Source: an uncultured Bacteroidales bacterium (GTDB taxonomy: Bacteria; Bacteroidota; Bacteroidia; Bacteroidales; JAUNSR01). From it: DNA of 5,263 nt. Position numbers and translations under genes: made by a program. Positions 1 to 5,263 of the stretch are shown piece after piece. Location: contig CAMTOW010000187.1 of assembly GCA_947074245.1 (NCBI GenBank), positions 1 through 5,263 of the forward strand, written 5' to 3'. The notes below the pieces were generated by a model that had not been told where the DNA came from, ran no database searches, and saw nothing but the letters and a program-made list of their open reading frames with translations. Within the stretch, counting starts at the first letter, position 1. The number at the start of each line of letters is the position of its first letter.

Positions 1-113
1 CCATTTAAAATTATTGATTATAAACTAGTGATCTCCAACAAGCCTAATCATATGTTAAAATCACAAAGTCGATTAAACCTTATCTCAAAGACGCAGTCTA
101 TGTAATTGAAAGC

Positions 114-150
114 TTTAATAAGCCGACAGGCCATCGGCTCATTTATTAAA
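114..150 (+). other. Bulged inverted repeat (hairpin) ahead of the small exported protein gene
   Basis: An inner perfect 6-bp stem AGCCGA (121-126) / TCGGCT (134-139) encloses a 7-nt loop. An outer 7-bp stem TTTAATA (114-120) / TATTAAA (144-150) continues it after a 4-nt bulge (140-143) on the right arm only. The structure ends 23 nt before the ATG at 174. An A/T-rich outer stem around a G/C core would suit a terminator for a gene left of the window, possibly working on both strands. It could equally be a leader structure in the mRNA of the gene at 174. There is no long T run. The pairing is seen directly; the role is inferred. Confidence 0.5.
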
Positions 151-173
151 TCAACTTATCATCCTTAGAAATT

Positions 174-653
174 ATGAAACTAAAATTTATCGCAGCAGCA
201 TTGTGTATGACATTCGGACTTAGTCTATTCGCACAAAACAATGTAACTCCAACCAAAAAAGATAACTCTCCGAAATGCAATATCGAACAGCTTACTAAAG
301 ATCTGAATCTTTCGGACAAACAAGCTAAGGAATTGAATGCACTTCAGGAAGAAAGACGTAGCAAACGTGACGCTATGCGTCAACAGCGAAGTGAAGAAAA
401 AGACAAACGCCAAGCAGAAGCGGACACCAGACGCGCTGAGGCAGAAAAAGACAAAGCCGCTTATCAAGAAAAAGTAAAAAGCATATTGACTCCTGAACAA
501 TACACAAAATATCAGGAATTGCAGAAACAAAACCGCAGAGACGGGAAAAAAGGGAAAGACGGAAAATTCCATAAAGACTGCCGCCAATGTGACAAAAAAA
601 GCTGTAAAGGTGAAAATCGCACAAAAGTAGATTCTCAAGAAAAAAGCAAATAA
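174..653 (+). CDS. Small exported LTxxQ-motif (Spy/CpxP-like, DUF4890-type) protein
   Basis: A 159-residue protein starting at ATG 174. Residues 1-20 form a Sec signal peptide: basic MKLK, a hydrophobic core, then a likely signal peptidase I cut after LFA (before Gln21). C11 lies inside the core and does not sit in a good lipobox. The mature part is nearly all charged helix. A first segment, about 37-62, has LNLSDKQAKELNALQEER. A Lys/Arg/Glu/Gln-rich coil follows (about 60-102), then ILTPEQYTKYQELQ (104-117), which carries the LTxxQ pattern of Spy/CpxP-like periplasmic proteins. The tail (118-159) is Lys-rich, with H133, C136, C139 and C144 close together. Known relatives act as periplasmic chaperones or stress and metal sensors; here a periplasmic role is inferred and the ligand is unknown. 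The gene stands alone between two hairpins. There is no Shine-Dalgarno sequence, only an A-rich stretch before the ATG. Gene and export are well supported; exact function is not. Confidence 0.85.
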   Translation: MKLKFIAAALCMTFGLSLFAQNNVTPTKKDNSPKCNIEQLTKDLNLSDKQAKELNALQEERRSKRDAMRQQRSEEKDKRQAEADTRRAEAEKDKAAYQEKVKSILTPEQYTKYQELQKQNRRDGKKGKDGKFHKDCRQCDKKSCKGENRTKVDSQEKSK

Positions 654-679
654 TTCTACCTTATTAAGATTGATGGAAT

Positions 680-715
680 AGCGAGGTATTTCGATTAAAA
701 CCGGAATCCCTCGCT
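680..715 (+). terminator. Probable intrinsic terminator after the small exported protein gene
   Basis: A 7-bp arm AGCGAGG (680-686) pairs perfectly with CCTCGCT (709-715). After one T/C mismatch (687/708) a second 6-bp block continues it: 688-693 with 702-707, including one G-U pair, around an 8-nt loop (694-701). That makes 13 base pairs in all, starting 26 nt after the stop codon at 651-653. Only a short TTT follows (718-720), so the U tract is weak by Escherichia coli standards. The stem and its position fit a transcript end, but it could be a stabilising 3' hairpin instead. Confidence 0.6.
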
Positions 716-796
716 GCTTTATAACACGACCTTCATAAAAAAGAAGCGCCATAAATAAAAAAAGAAAACGTCTTTCTTGAATCTCTTCATTTTCAT

Positions 797-884
797 CAGG
801 CAGGAAATTGAAAAACGTCAGGCAGAAAAAAACAAAAACACAGGCAGGAAATCAAAAAAAGTCAGGCAGAAAAAAACGCATCTG
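797..884. repeat. Four tandem copies of a 22-bp A-rich repeat (CAGGCAG-headed)
   Basis: CAGGCAG begins at 797, 819, 841 and 863, exactly 22 bp apart, each followed by an A-rich stretch. The copies alternate in type (CAGGCAGG..., CAGGCAGA...), so the array also reads as two 44-bp units: 797-833 and 841-877 match at 34 of 37 positions. The period is not a multiple of three, so a single reading frame would not repeat the same peptide in each 22-bp copy. One more CAGGCAG, out of phase, begins at 912. No gene of any confidence covers this stretch. The function is unknown; a decayed coding duplication or phased A-rich (possibly bent) DNA are the alternatives considered. Confidence 0.8.
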
Positions 885-1098
885 ATAAACAGCCGTTTAC
901 AAAACAACATCCAGGCAGCCATTTCATTCTTCAATCCGGAAGGGCGTCAGCAAAACTTCAGATCAAACCGAATCGATCTATACCATAATTCGCCCAAAGA
1001 GCATCCATTCAATGACAACTATCATGAAAAACGCCATGAAAGACTCTTGAATCCGACATATTTAATTTGCAAATCAACAAACAGACGCCTCCGTTTTG

Positions 1099-1106
1099 TA
1101 TATTTG
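1099..1106 (+). promoter_or_regulatory. Candidate Bacteroidetes -7 promoter box for the glycosyltransferase gene
   Basis: TATATTTG matches the Bacteroidetes sigma-ABfr -7 consensus TAnnTTTG exactly and is followed by C. It lies 38 nt before the ATG at 1145, giving a leader of roughly 30 nt. No clean TTTG -33 element sits at the usual 19-21 bp spacing; the nearest TTTG (1066-1069) leaves 29 bp. The box is a direct match; its use as a promoter is inference. Confidence 0.4.
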
Positions 1107-1114
1107 CCCTATAA

Positions 1115-1136
1115 ATTCATACATTCATCTATTCAT
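1115..1136 (+). repeat. Three ATTCAT hexamers at 8-bp spacing in the glycosyltransferase leader
   Basis: ATTCAT occurs at 1115-1120, 1123-1128 and 1131-1136, a period of exactly 8 bp, between the candidate -7 box and the start codon at 1145. In position they would fall at or just after the transcription start. They could be an operator or leader element, or simple low-complexity slippage; nothing in the sequence decides this. Confidence 0.45.
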
Positions 1137-1144
1137 TGGCAGAT

Positions 1145-2314
1145 ATGAATCAATCTTTTGATTTAAGCATAATTCAATGGGGCTTCTTAGGCCTTACCCT
1201 TTTAACAGCAGTTATCCAACTAACCTACTACCTCTATTATTATCTCCAACCATTACGTAGAATCAGAGAAGAAAAAGAGGGAAAAGTACATCATATACAC
1301 TCCTCTCCCGGCGTATCGGTAGTAATTTATGCCAACAATGACTCGGAGCAGTTGGAGAAAAACCTGGGTGCTATTTTGGATCAGGATTATCCGGAATTTG
1401 AAGTCATCGTCGTAAATGACGGTTCGACTGATGAAACGGATGAGATACTTTCGCGCTTTGAAGTCAAATATCATAATTTATACCATACGTTCTTAACCGA
1501 TGAAGCCCGGAATTTGAGCAGACGAAAGCTCTCGCTTACATTGGGGATCAAGGCGGCACGATATGACATCCTCTTATTTACAAACGCCAACTGTCGACCA
1601 TCCAGCAATCAATGGATCCGATCGATGGCTCGAAATTTTTCGGAAAATACTTCGATTGTATTAGGAGCGACCCATTTCGACAGAAAAAAAGGATTCGGAG
1701 AATCTTTCATCGCTTTTGATTTGTTATGTAAGAACATACGGATGTTTGGTTATACCCTTGCCTCGAAACCTTATACGGGAGAAGGGACAAACCTAGGATA
1801 TCGAAAATCATTGTTTTTCAAGAACAAAGGTTACGCAAAGTTTATGAATCTCCATCCGGGAGACGCCGATCTGTTCGTAAACCAAGTAGCTACACGCGGC
1901 AATACGAAAGTAGAACTTGCACCTGAAGCTATGATGACAGCAGATTTTGATGACAATCGAAAAGGATGGTTGCAGTTGAAGCGCGAATCGGCTTTTACAG
2001 CCCGATTCATCCGCATCGGAGCCAAGAGACTATTCGGGTTCGAATCATTGAGTCGCTATCTTTTCTGGGGAGCAGCAATCACCACGATTTGTCTATGGCC
2101 ATGGGGAGTCTTGCCCGGTGCGATCGCGATCGGATTATTGAGTTTACGAATGATCCTTACTACTTTATTTTGGTTTAAAGCGGGTAAGGCATTCCAAACC
2201 AGACGATTCTTCCTGCTGGTTCCTTTCTTTGAAATCCTACAACCCGTATCAGACTTCATCATCAAAACGGATACCCGGATCAAAAGTAAGCAGTATTATA
2301 CATGGCATTTATAA
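1145..2314 (+). CDS. Membrane-anchored family 2 (GT-A) glycosyltransferase
   Basis: 389 residues from ATG 1145. An in-frame TTG nine bases upstream (1136) is less likely as a start. An N-terminal membrane helix (about 9-33) is followed by a GT-A domain: VSVVIYANNDSEQL (57-70) opens the nucleotide-sugar fold, VVNDGSTD (89-96) is the classic donor-binding strand, LLFTNANCRP (143-152) sits where a DxD is expected, GEGTNLGYR (212-220) and HPGDADLF (237-244) form the acceptor and catalytic-base region, and WLQLKRESAFTARF (275-288) replaces the Q/RxxRW-like segment. One or two membrane helices follow (about 303-343), with a further hydrophobic stretch near 355-373. The enzyme probably transfers a sugar to a lipid-linked or surface glycan at the inner membrane; donor and acceptor cannot be told. 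The Asn-Ala-Asn in place of Asp-x-Asp is notable. The 3' end overlaps the Nudix gene by 13 nt, so the two are likely cotranscribed. Family assignment is firm; substrate is unknown. Confidence 0.9.
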   Translation: MNQSFDLSIIQWGFLGLTLLTAVIQLTYYLYYYLQPLRRIREEKEGKVHHIHSSPGVSVVIYANNDSEQLEKNLGAILDQDYPEFEVIVVNDGSTDETDEILSRFEVKYHNLYHTFLTDEARNLSRRKLSLTLGIKAARYDILLFTNANCRPSSNQWIRSMARNFSENTSIVLGATHFDRKKGFGESFIAFDLLCKNIRMFGYTLASKPYTGEGTNLGYRKSLFFKNKGYAKFMNLHPGDADLFVNQVATRGNTKVELAPEAMMTADFDDNRKGWLQLKRESAFTARFIRIGAKRLFGFESLSRYLFWGAAITTICLWPWGVLPGAIAIGLLSLRMILTTLFWFKAGKAFQTRRFFLLVPFFEILQPVSDFIIKTDTRIKSKQYYTWHL

Positions 2315-2937
2315 AATTCGAAGACATAATTCAGAAATTACACGAGCGGTTTAACAAACCGCTCCCAGGCGATTACGCACACAAACTTCTGGAACCCTCT
2401 TACCGAAATCAATTGCCGGCCACACCCGGACCGGATTGCCGCGAAAGCGCGGTCTTGATCCTACTCTATCCGACAGAACACTCGCAGATTCTTTTTCCAC
2501 TCACGCTTCGCCAACAACATCTGGGCATCCATAGCAATCAGATCAGTCTTCCCGGCGGAAAAAAAGAACAGCGCGACCCGAATTTACTTCAAACCGCATT
2601 AAGAGAAGCTTACGAAGAGATCGGCGTGAATCCCGATCAGATAAAAATAATCGGAAAAATGACTCCGCTTTTTATCCCTCCCAGCAAATTCATGGTGCAT
2701 CCTTATATCGGATATCTGCCCCGGAAACCCCATTTAAAGCATCAACAGAGTGAAGTAGCGGAGATCTATGAAGCAGACCCGTTCCGTTTGTTGCGCGACG
2801 ATAACATCATCTGCACAGCCCATCTTTTTAAAGACAAAGAATATGAGGTGAAGGTATATAAAATAGCCGATCGATCCGTATGGGGAGCGACCGGCATGAT
2901 TTTGTCTGAATTAAAAATGCTTTTAAATATAAGTTGA
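2302..2937 (+). CDS. Nudix hydrolase, CoA pyrophosphatase (NudL/YeaB) type
   Basis: 211 residues from ATG 2302, which overlaps the last 13 nt of the glycosyltransferase gene in another frame. No other Met occurs before residue 120, and PLPG at 20-23 is placed as in relatives, so this start is preferred. Residues 68-86 carry the block typical of CoA-cleaving Nudix enzymes (LTLRQQHLGIHSNQISLPGG). The Nudix box runs from G85-G86 to V109 and ends in REAYEEIGV (101-109), with E102, E105 and E106 as expected metal ligands. As in Escherichia coli YeaB, the first Glu of the standard box is missing and an acidic pair lies earlier (E89, D92), so this is a family trait and not damage. The expected reaction, from family knowledge, is hydrolysis of CoA or acyl-CoA to 3',5'-ADP and 4'-phosphopantetheine in the cytoplasm. 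A perfect hairpin lies within codons 15-21. The gene ends 2 bp from the convergent permease gene. Confidence 0.88.
   Translation: MAFIKFEDIIQKLHERFNKPLPGDYAHKLLEPSYRNQLPATPGPDCRESAVLILLYPTEHSQILFPLTLRQQHLGIHSNQISLPGGKKEQRDPNLLQTALREAYEEIGVNPDQIKIIGKMTPLFIPPSKFMVHPYIGYLPRKPHLKHQQSEVAEIYEADPFRLLRDDNIICTAHLFKDKEYEVKVYKIADRSVWGATGMILSELKMLLNIS
2344..2364 (+). other. Perfect 9-bp hairpin inside the start of the Nudix gene
   Basis: GAGCGGTTT (2344-2352) and AAACCGCTC (2356-2364) are exact reverse complements around a 3-nt loop (AAC). It begins 29 nt after the glycosyltransferase stop and 42 nt after the Nudix start, within codons 15-21 (ERFNKPL). No T tract follows, so a full terminator is unlikely. 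It may slow transcription or ribosomes, stabilise the upstream mRNA, or be chance within a conserved coding stretch. Confidence 0.5.
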
Positions 2938-2939
2938 AA

Positions 2940-4187
2940 TCACTCGAAGCGGATGGATCGCGCCGGGTGAATCTGTGAGATCACATAAGACGGACCAATC
3001 AGAACCAAAAAGGAGATCAATATAGTCGCTAAATTAAGCAGAACTACATAAAAGAAATTGAGTTCGATCGGAACAGAAGCGATGTAGTACGTTTCGGGGT
3101 CGAGCTTGACGATGTGGAAGTATTTCTGAAGAAAACAGAGTCCGATTCCGATGACATTGCCCCAAATAAGACCTTTGCCAACCAGGAAAAGCGATATATA
3201 AAGAAAGACCTTACGAATACCGACATTCCCATAACCGAGAGCTTTTAATACTCCAATCATATTGGTACGCTCGAGAATGATGATCAGCAAACCTGAAATC
3301 ATCGTAAAAGCAGCAACCAAGGACATTAGTATCAGAATCACCCATACGTTCATATCAAGAAGATCCAACCAAGAGAAGATCTGAGGATTAAGCTGCTTAA
3401 TCGATTGAGTATAATAGGACGCACCGTATTTATCTTTTCCCTGAAGGAGTTTGAAATAAAGATTATCCGATATTTCATCAACATTGTCATAATCATCCAC
3501 CAATACCTCCATCCCACTCACCTGATCGGGTTGCCAACCATTGAGACGCTGGACATGGCGTATGTCACCTATCAAGAATAGTTTATCGTAGTCGGTAAAA
3601 TTGGTCTGATATAATCCCGTAATGCGGAATTTACGAGCGCGGATATTATCCTGCACAAAATAGGTGAGAAAAGAATCACCAACCTTCAGGTCCATCTTAT
3701 CGGCAATGAATTTGGATATAACGATATCATTGGACGTAGCCGAATCTGACAAAGCAGGAATCTCGCCTTCGACCATATTCTGCTGAAAGAACGACCAGTC
3801 GTATTCTGAACCAACCCCTTTCAGGACAACGGCCATAAATGCTGAATCGGTCTTCAAGACGCCGGGTTTGGTTGCGAAACGCTCTATCCGGGTAACACCT
3901 TGTTCGGAATTCAAAACATCAAACAACGAATCGGATACCGCAATGGGTTGCGTCTCGAACGTCGTATTGCTATCAAAGTTTGAGATTTGAATGTGAGACC
4001 CAAAACCGATCACCTTGGCTCGCACTTCTTTTTTGAATCCGATTACGATCGCAACCGAAAGAATCATCACAGCCAGCCCGATTGAGATTCCGGCAATGGC
4101 AATACGAATAGCGGGCGGAGAAACTTTCTGCTTCTCGCCATCCTTACTGAAATGAATCCGCTTGGCTATGAATAATTCTAAACTCAT
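2940..4187 (-). CDS. FtsX-fold ABC transporter permease (lipoprotein-releasing LolC/LolE type)
   Basis: 415 residues from the ATG at 4187-4185. The layout is that of LolC/E and related permeases: a cytoplasmic N-terminus with SLELFIAKRI, a first membrane helix (about 27-50), a large periplasmic domain of the MacB type (about 51-278), then three helices (about 280-306, 326-354 and 377-402). ERTNMIGVLKALGYGNVGIRKVF (306-328) between helices two and three is the coupling helix expected to touch the ATPase; QIHPARSIRFE (405-415) is the standard short cytoplasmic end. Length is normal for LolC/E (about 400). The likely role is extraction of lipoproteins from the inner membrane with a LolD-type ATPase, which is not encoded in this window; another export substrate is possible. 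The start overlaps the aminotransferase stop by 4 nt, so translation is probably coupled, and no promoter of its own is seen. FtsX fold is firm; the Lol role is probable. Confidence 0.87.
   Translation of the reverse strand: MSLELFIAKRIHFSKDGEKQKVSPPAIRIAIAGISIGLAVMILSVAIVIGFKKEVRAKVIGFGSHIQISNFDSNTTFETQPIAVSDSLFDVLNSEQGVTRIERFATKPGVLKTDSAFMAVVLKGVGSEYDWSFFQQNMVEGEIPALSDSATSNDIVISKFIADKMDLKVGDSFLTYFVQDNIRARKFRITGLYQTNFTDYDKLFLIGDIRHVQRLNGWQPDQVSGMEVLVDDYDNVDEISDNLYFKLLQGKDKYGASYYTQSIKQLNPQIFSWLDLLDMNVWVILILMSLVAAFTMISGLLIIILERTNMIGVLKALGYGNVGIRKVFLYISLFLVGKGLIWGNVIGIGLCFLQKYFHIVKLDPETYYIASVPIELNFFYVVLLNLATILISFLVLIGPSYVISQIHPARSIRFE
4184..4187 (-). promoter_or_regulatory. ATGA stop-start overlap coupling aminotransferase and permease
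   Basis: On the minus strand the permease ATG (4187-4185) and the aminotransferase TGA (4186-4184) share bases as ATGA. No Shine-Dalgarno sequence precedes the ATG, so re-initiation by ribosomes finishing the aminotransferase is the likely way the permease is translated. The overlap is seen; the coupling is inferred from the general behaviour of such junctions. Confidence 0.6.
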
Positions 4188-5263
4188 AATGTACGACCGG
4201 GATATGCTTCGAGAGCTTTTTCTAATACTTCTAACGCTTCTTTAAGATCTTCCTTTTTCAATACATAGGCGATACGAACCTCGTTGCGCCCAAGAGCAGG
4301 GTTGGTATAGAAACCTGACGCAGGAGCCATCATGACGGTTTTGCCCTCATATTGAAAATGCTCCAGACACCATGCACAGAAATCGTCAGCATTCTCAACG
4401 GGCAGACGCGCCACCGTATAGAAAGCACCCATCGGAATCGGAGAATAGCACCCCGGAATACGATTGAGCCCATCGATCAGGTATTTGCGACGCTCCACAT
4501 ACTCATTGTACGTATCCAACATATATTCGTCGGAAGCATCCAAAGACGCCTCGGCCAAGAGCTGCCCAATAAGCGGCGGACTCAGACGAGCCTGACAGAA
4601 CTTCATCACACTTTGGCGAACGTCTTTATTTTTAGTTACGAGAGATCCGATACGAATCCCACATTCGCTATAACGCTTGGATACAGAATCGATCAGAATC
4701 ACATTCTCTTCGATTCCATCGAGATGGAACGCAGATATATAAGGAGCACCCGTATAACAGAACTCCCGATAAACCTCATCAGAGAATAAAAACAAATTGT
4801 ATTTTTTCACCAAATCACGGATCTGATTCATCTCCTTACGCGTATAGAGATACCCTGTCGGGTTGTTGGGGTTACAGATCAGAATCCCTTTGGTACGCTC
4901 AGTAATAAGCGCTTCGAATTTTTCGACAGAAGGAAGGGCAAACCCCTCTTCGATCGTCGAAGGAATCGTCTTGATCACCGCTCCCGCAGATATGGCAAAG
5001 GCCATATAATTGGCATAGGCCGGTTCGGGGACAATAATTTCATCACCGGGATCAAGACACGCCATAAAAGAAAACAGAACTGCTTCGGAACCACCTGTCG
5101 TCACAATGATATCCTCTACGGCGACATCAATATTAAACTTAGCATAATACCCGACCAATTTTTGACGATAACTCAAAATCCCTTCGCTGGGGCTATATTC
5201 AAGAACCGTACGATCGATATTTTTCAATTTATCCAAAGCGACCTGCGGTGTAGGTAAATCGGG
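4184..5263 (-). CDS. Class I/II (fold-type I) PLP-dependent aminotransferase, N-terminus outside the window
   Basis: 359 residues are visible and the frame stays open to the right edge. Residues beginning PDLPTPQVALDKL are typical sequence about 40 residues into this family, so the true start lies beyond 5263; the TTG at 5236-5234 is internal. Numbered from the edge: TTGGSEA (55-61) holds the PLP phosphate, NPNNPTGY (131-138) carries the PLP-contacting Asn134, SDEVYREF (161-168) carries Asp162 and Tyr165, SVSKRYS (193-199) carries the Schiff-base Lys196, CGIRIGS (201-207) carries the phosphate-binding Arg204, and VRIAY (329-333) carries Arg330, which binds the substrate carboxylate. All key residues are present, so the enzyme should be active. 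It belongs with aspartate/aromatic-type aminotransferases of subgroup I; the amino donor cannot be settled. The stop overlaps the permease start (ATGA), indicating one transcript with no clear functional link. Confidence 0.9.
   Translation of the reverse strand, partial: PDLPTPQVALDKLKNIDRTVLEYSPSEGILSYRQKLVGYYAKFNIDVAVEDIIVTTGGSEAVLFSFMACLDPGDEIIVPEPAYANYMAFAISAGAVIKTIPSTIEEGFALPSVEKFEALITERTKGILICNPNNPTGYLYTRKEMNQIRDLVKKYNLFLFSDEVYREFCYTGAPYISAFHLDGIEENVILIDSVSKRYSECGIRIGSLVTKNKDVRQSVMKFCQARLSPPLIGQLLAEASLDASDEYMLDTYNEYVERRKYLIDGLNRIPGCYSPIPMGAFYTVARLPVENADDFCAWCLEHFQYEGKTVMMAPASGFYTNPALGRNEVRIAYVLKKEDLKEALEVLEKALEAYPGRTL

Larger units (their letters stand above)
654..1144. other. 491-base gap without a convincing gene
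   Basis: This interval lies between the small exported protein gene and the glycosyltransferase. It contains the hairpin at 680-715, an A-rich stretch (about 739-770), the 22-bp repeat array (797-884), and a promoter-like box with ATTCAT hexamers just before the glycosyltransferase. From 885 to about 1060 I see no further repeat, RNA gene or motif. A plus-strand frame is open from 759 to 1145, but it has no ATG start, reads through the repeat array and resembles no family I know. I therefore treat the interval as non-coding, possibly with decayed coding sequence in its middle. Confidence 0.6.

Noticed and set aside
1..105. Frame open from the left edge for 34 codons to TAA at 103-105, possibly the end of an upstream gene
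   Set aside because: The stretch is AT-rich, the peptide is not recognisable, and an open frame of this length is likely by chance. The hairpin at 114-150 gives only weak support.
225..752. A long minus-strand frame opposite the small exported protein gene
   Set aside because: It is an antisense image of Lys/Glu-rich codons, giving Phe/Leu-rich peptide, and the plus-strand gene has a clear signal peptide and LTxxQ motif.
797..884. Possible CRISPR array
   Set aside because: The 22-bp copies are directly adjacent with no unique spacers, and no cas gene is near.
1136..1144. TTG at 1136 as the glycosyltransferase start
   Set aside because: An in-frame ATG lies nine bases downstream, and TTG starts are uncommon in Bacteroidetes. 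The TTG also overlaps the third ATTCAT.
777..1148. A 123-codon plus-strand frame from a TTG, running into the glycosyltransferase start
   Set aside because: It has no ATG, reads through the 22-bp repeat array, resembles no family I know, contains the promoter-like box and overlaps the next gene. Low A-rich complexity explains the open frame.
2121..2132. 12-bp perfect palindrome CGATCGCGATCG
   Set aside because: It encodes alternating Ala-Ile in a membrane helix of the glycosyltransferase, and I see no second copy; coding chance is enough.
2974..2985. TGTGA-GA-TCACA, resembling a CRP operator
   Set aside because: CRP sites have six bases between the half-sites and this has two; it also lies within the 3' end of the permease coding region.
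4352..4789. A 145-codon plus-strand frame opposite the aminotransferase
   Set aside because: It is antisense to a gene with every catalytic motif intact and has no recognisable features.
5234..5236. TTG at 5236-5234 as the aminotransferase start
   Set aside because: The frame continues upstream to the window edge with typical family sequence (PDLPTPQVA), so the gene is cut by the edge.

Overview
The window looks like chromosome of a gut-type Bacteroidetes, most likely order Bacteroidales. This is inferred from protein style (a small secreted LTxxQ protein ending its signal at 'FAQ', an FtsX-fold permease paired with a PLP aminotransferase), from the lack of Shine-Dalgarno sequences ahead of the genes, and from a TATATTTG box (the Bacteroidetes -7 consensus TAnnTTTG) ahead of the glycosyltransferase. 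Nothing marks the species. No rRNA, tRNA, insertion sequence, phage gene or CRISPR array is visible.

Layout: 1-173 is an AT-rich leader with a bulged hairpin (114-150). 174-653 (+) encodes a small exported, Lys/Arg/Glu-rich LTxxQ (Spy/CpxP-like) protein with a Cys/His cluster near its C-terminus, followed by a strong hairpin (680-715) that probably ends its transcript. 654-1144 is a 491-base stretch with no convincing gene; it holds four copies of a 22-bp A-rich tandem repeat, then a probable promoter and three ATTCAT hexamers at 8-bp spacing. 1145-2314 (+) is a membrane-anchored family 2 glycosyltransferase, overlapping by 13 nt a Nudix hydrolase of the CoA pyrophosphatase type (2302-2937, +). 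Two bases further on, the convergent minus-strand pair ends: an FtsX/LolC/E-type ABC permease (2940-4187) and, overlapping its start by 4 nt (ATGA), a fold-type I PLP aminotransferase that runs off the right edge (4184 to beyond 5263).

The two plus-strand genes probably form one transcript and the two minus-strand genes another, the two meeting tail to tail. The members of each pair share no obvious pathway; tight packing seems to be the reason for the pairing. These are mostly ordinary housekeeping or envelope genes. I see no convincing new multi-gene system. The items most worth a second look are the 22-bp repeat array and its resemblance to the coiled-coil part of the upstream gene, the Asn-Ala-Asn sequence where the glycosyltransferase DxD motif is expected, the perfect 9-bp hairpin just inside the Nudix gene, and the Cys/His tail of the small exported protein.
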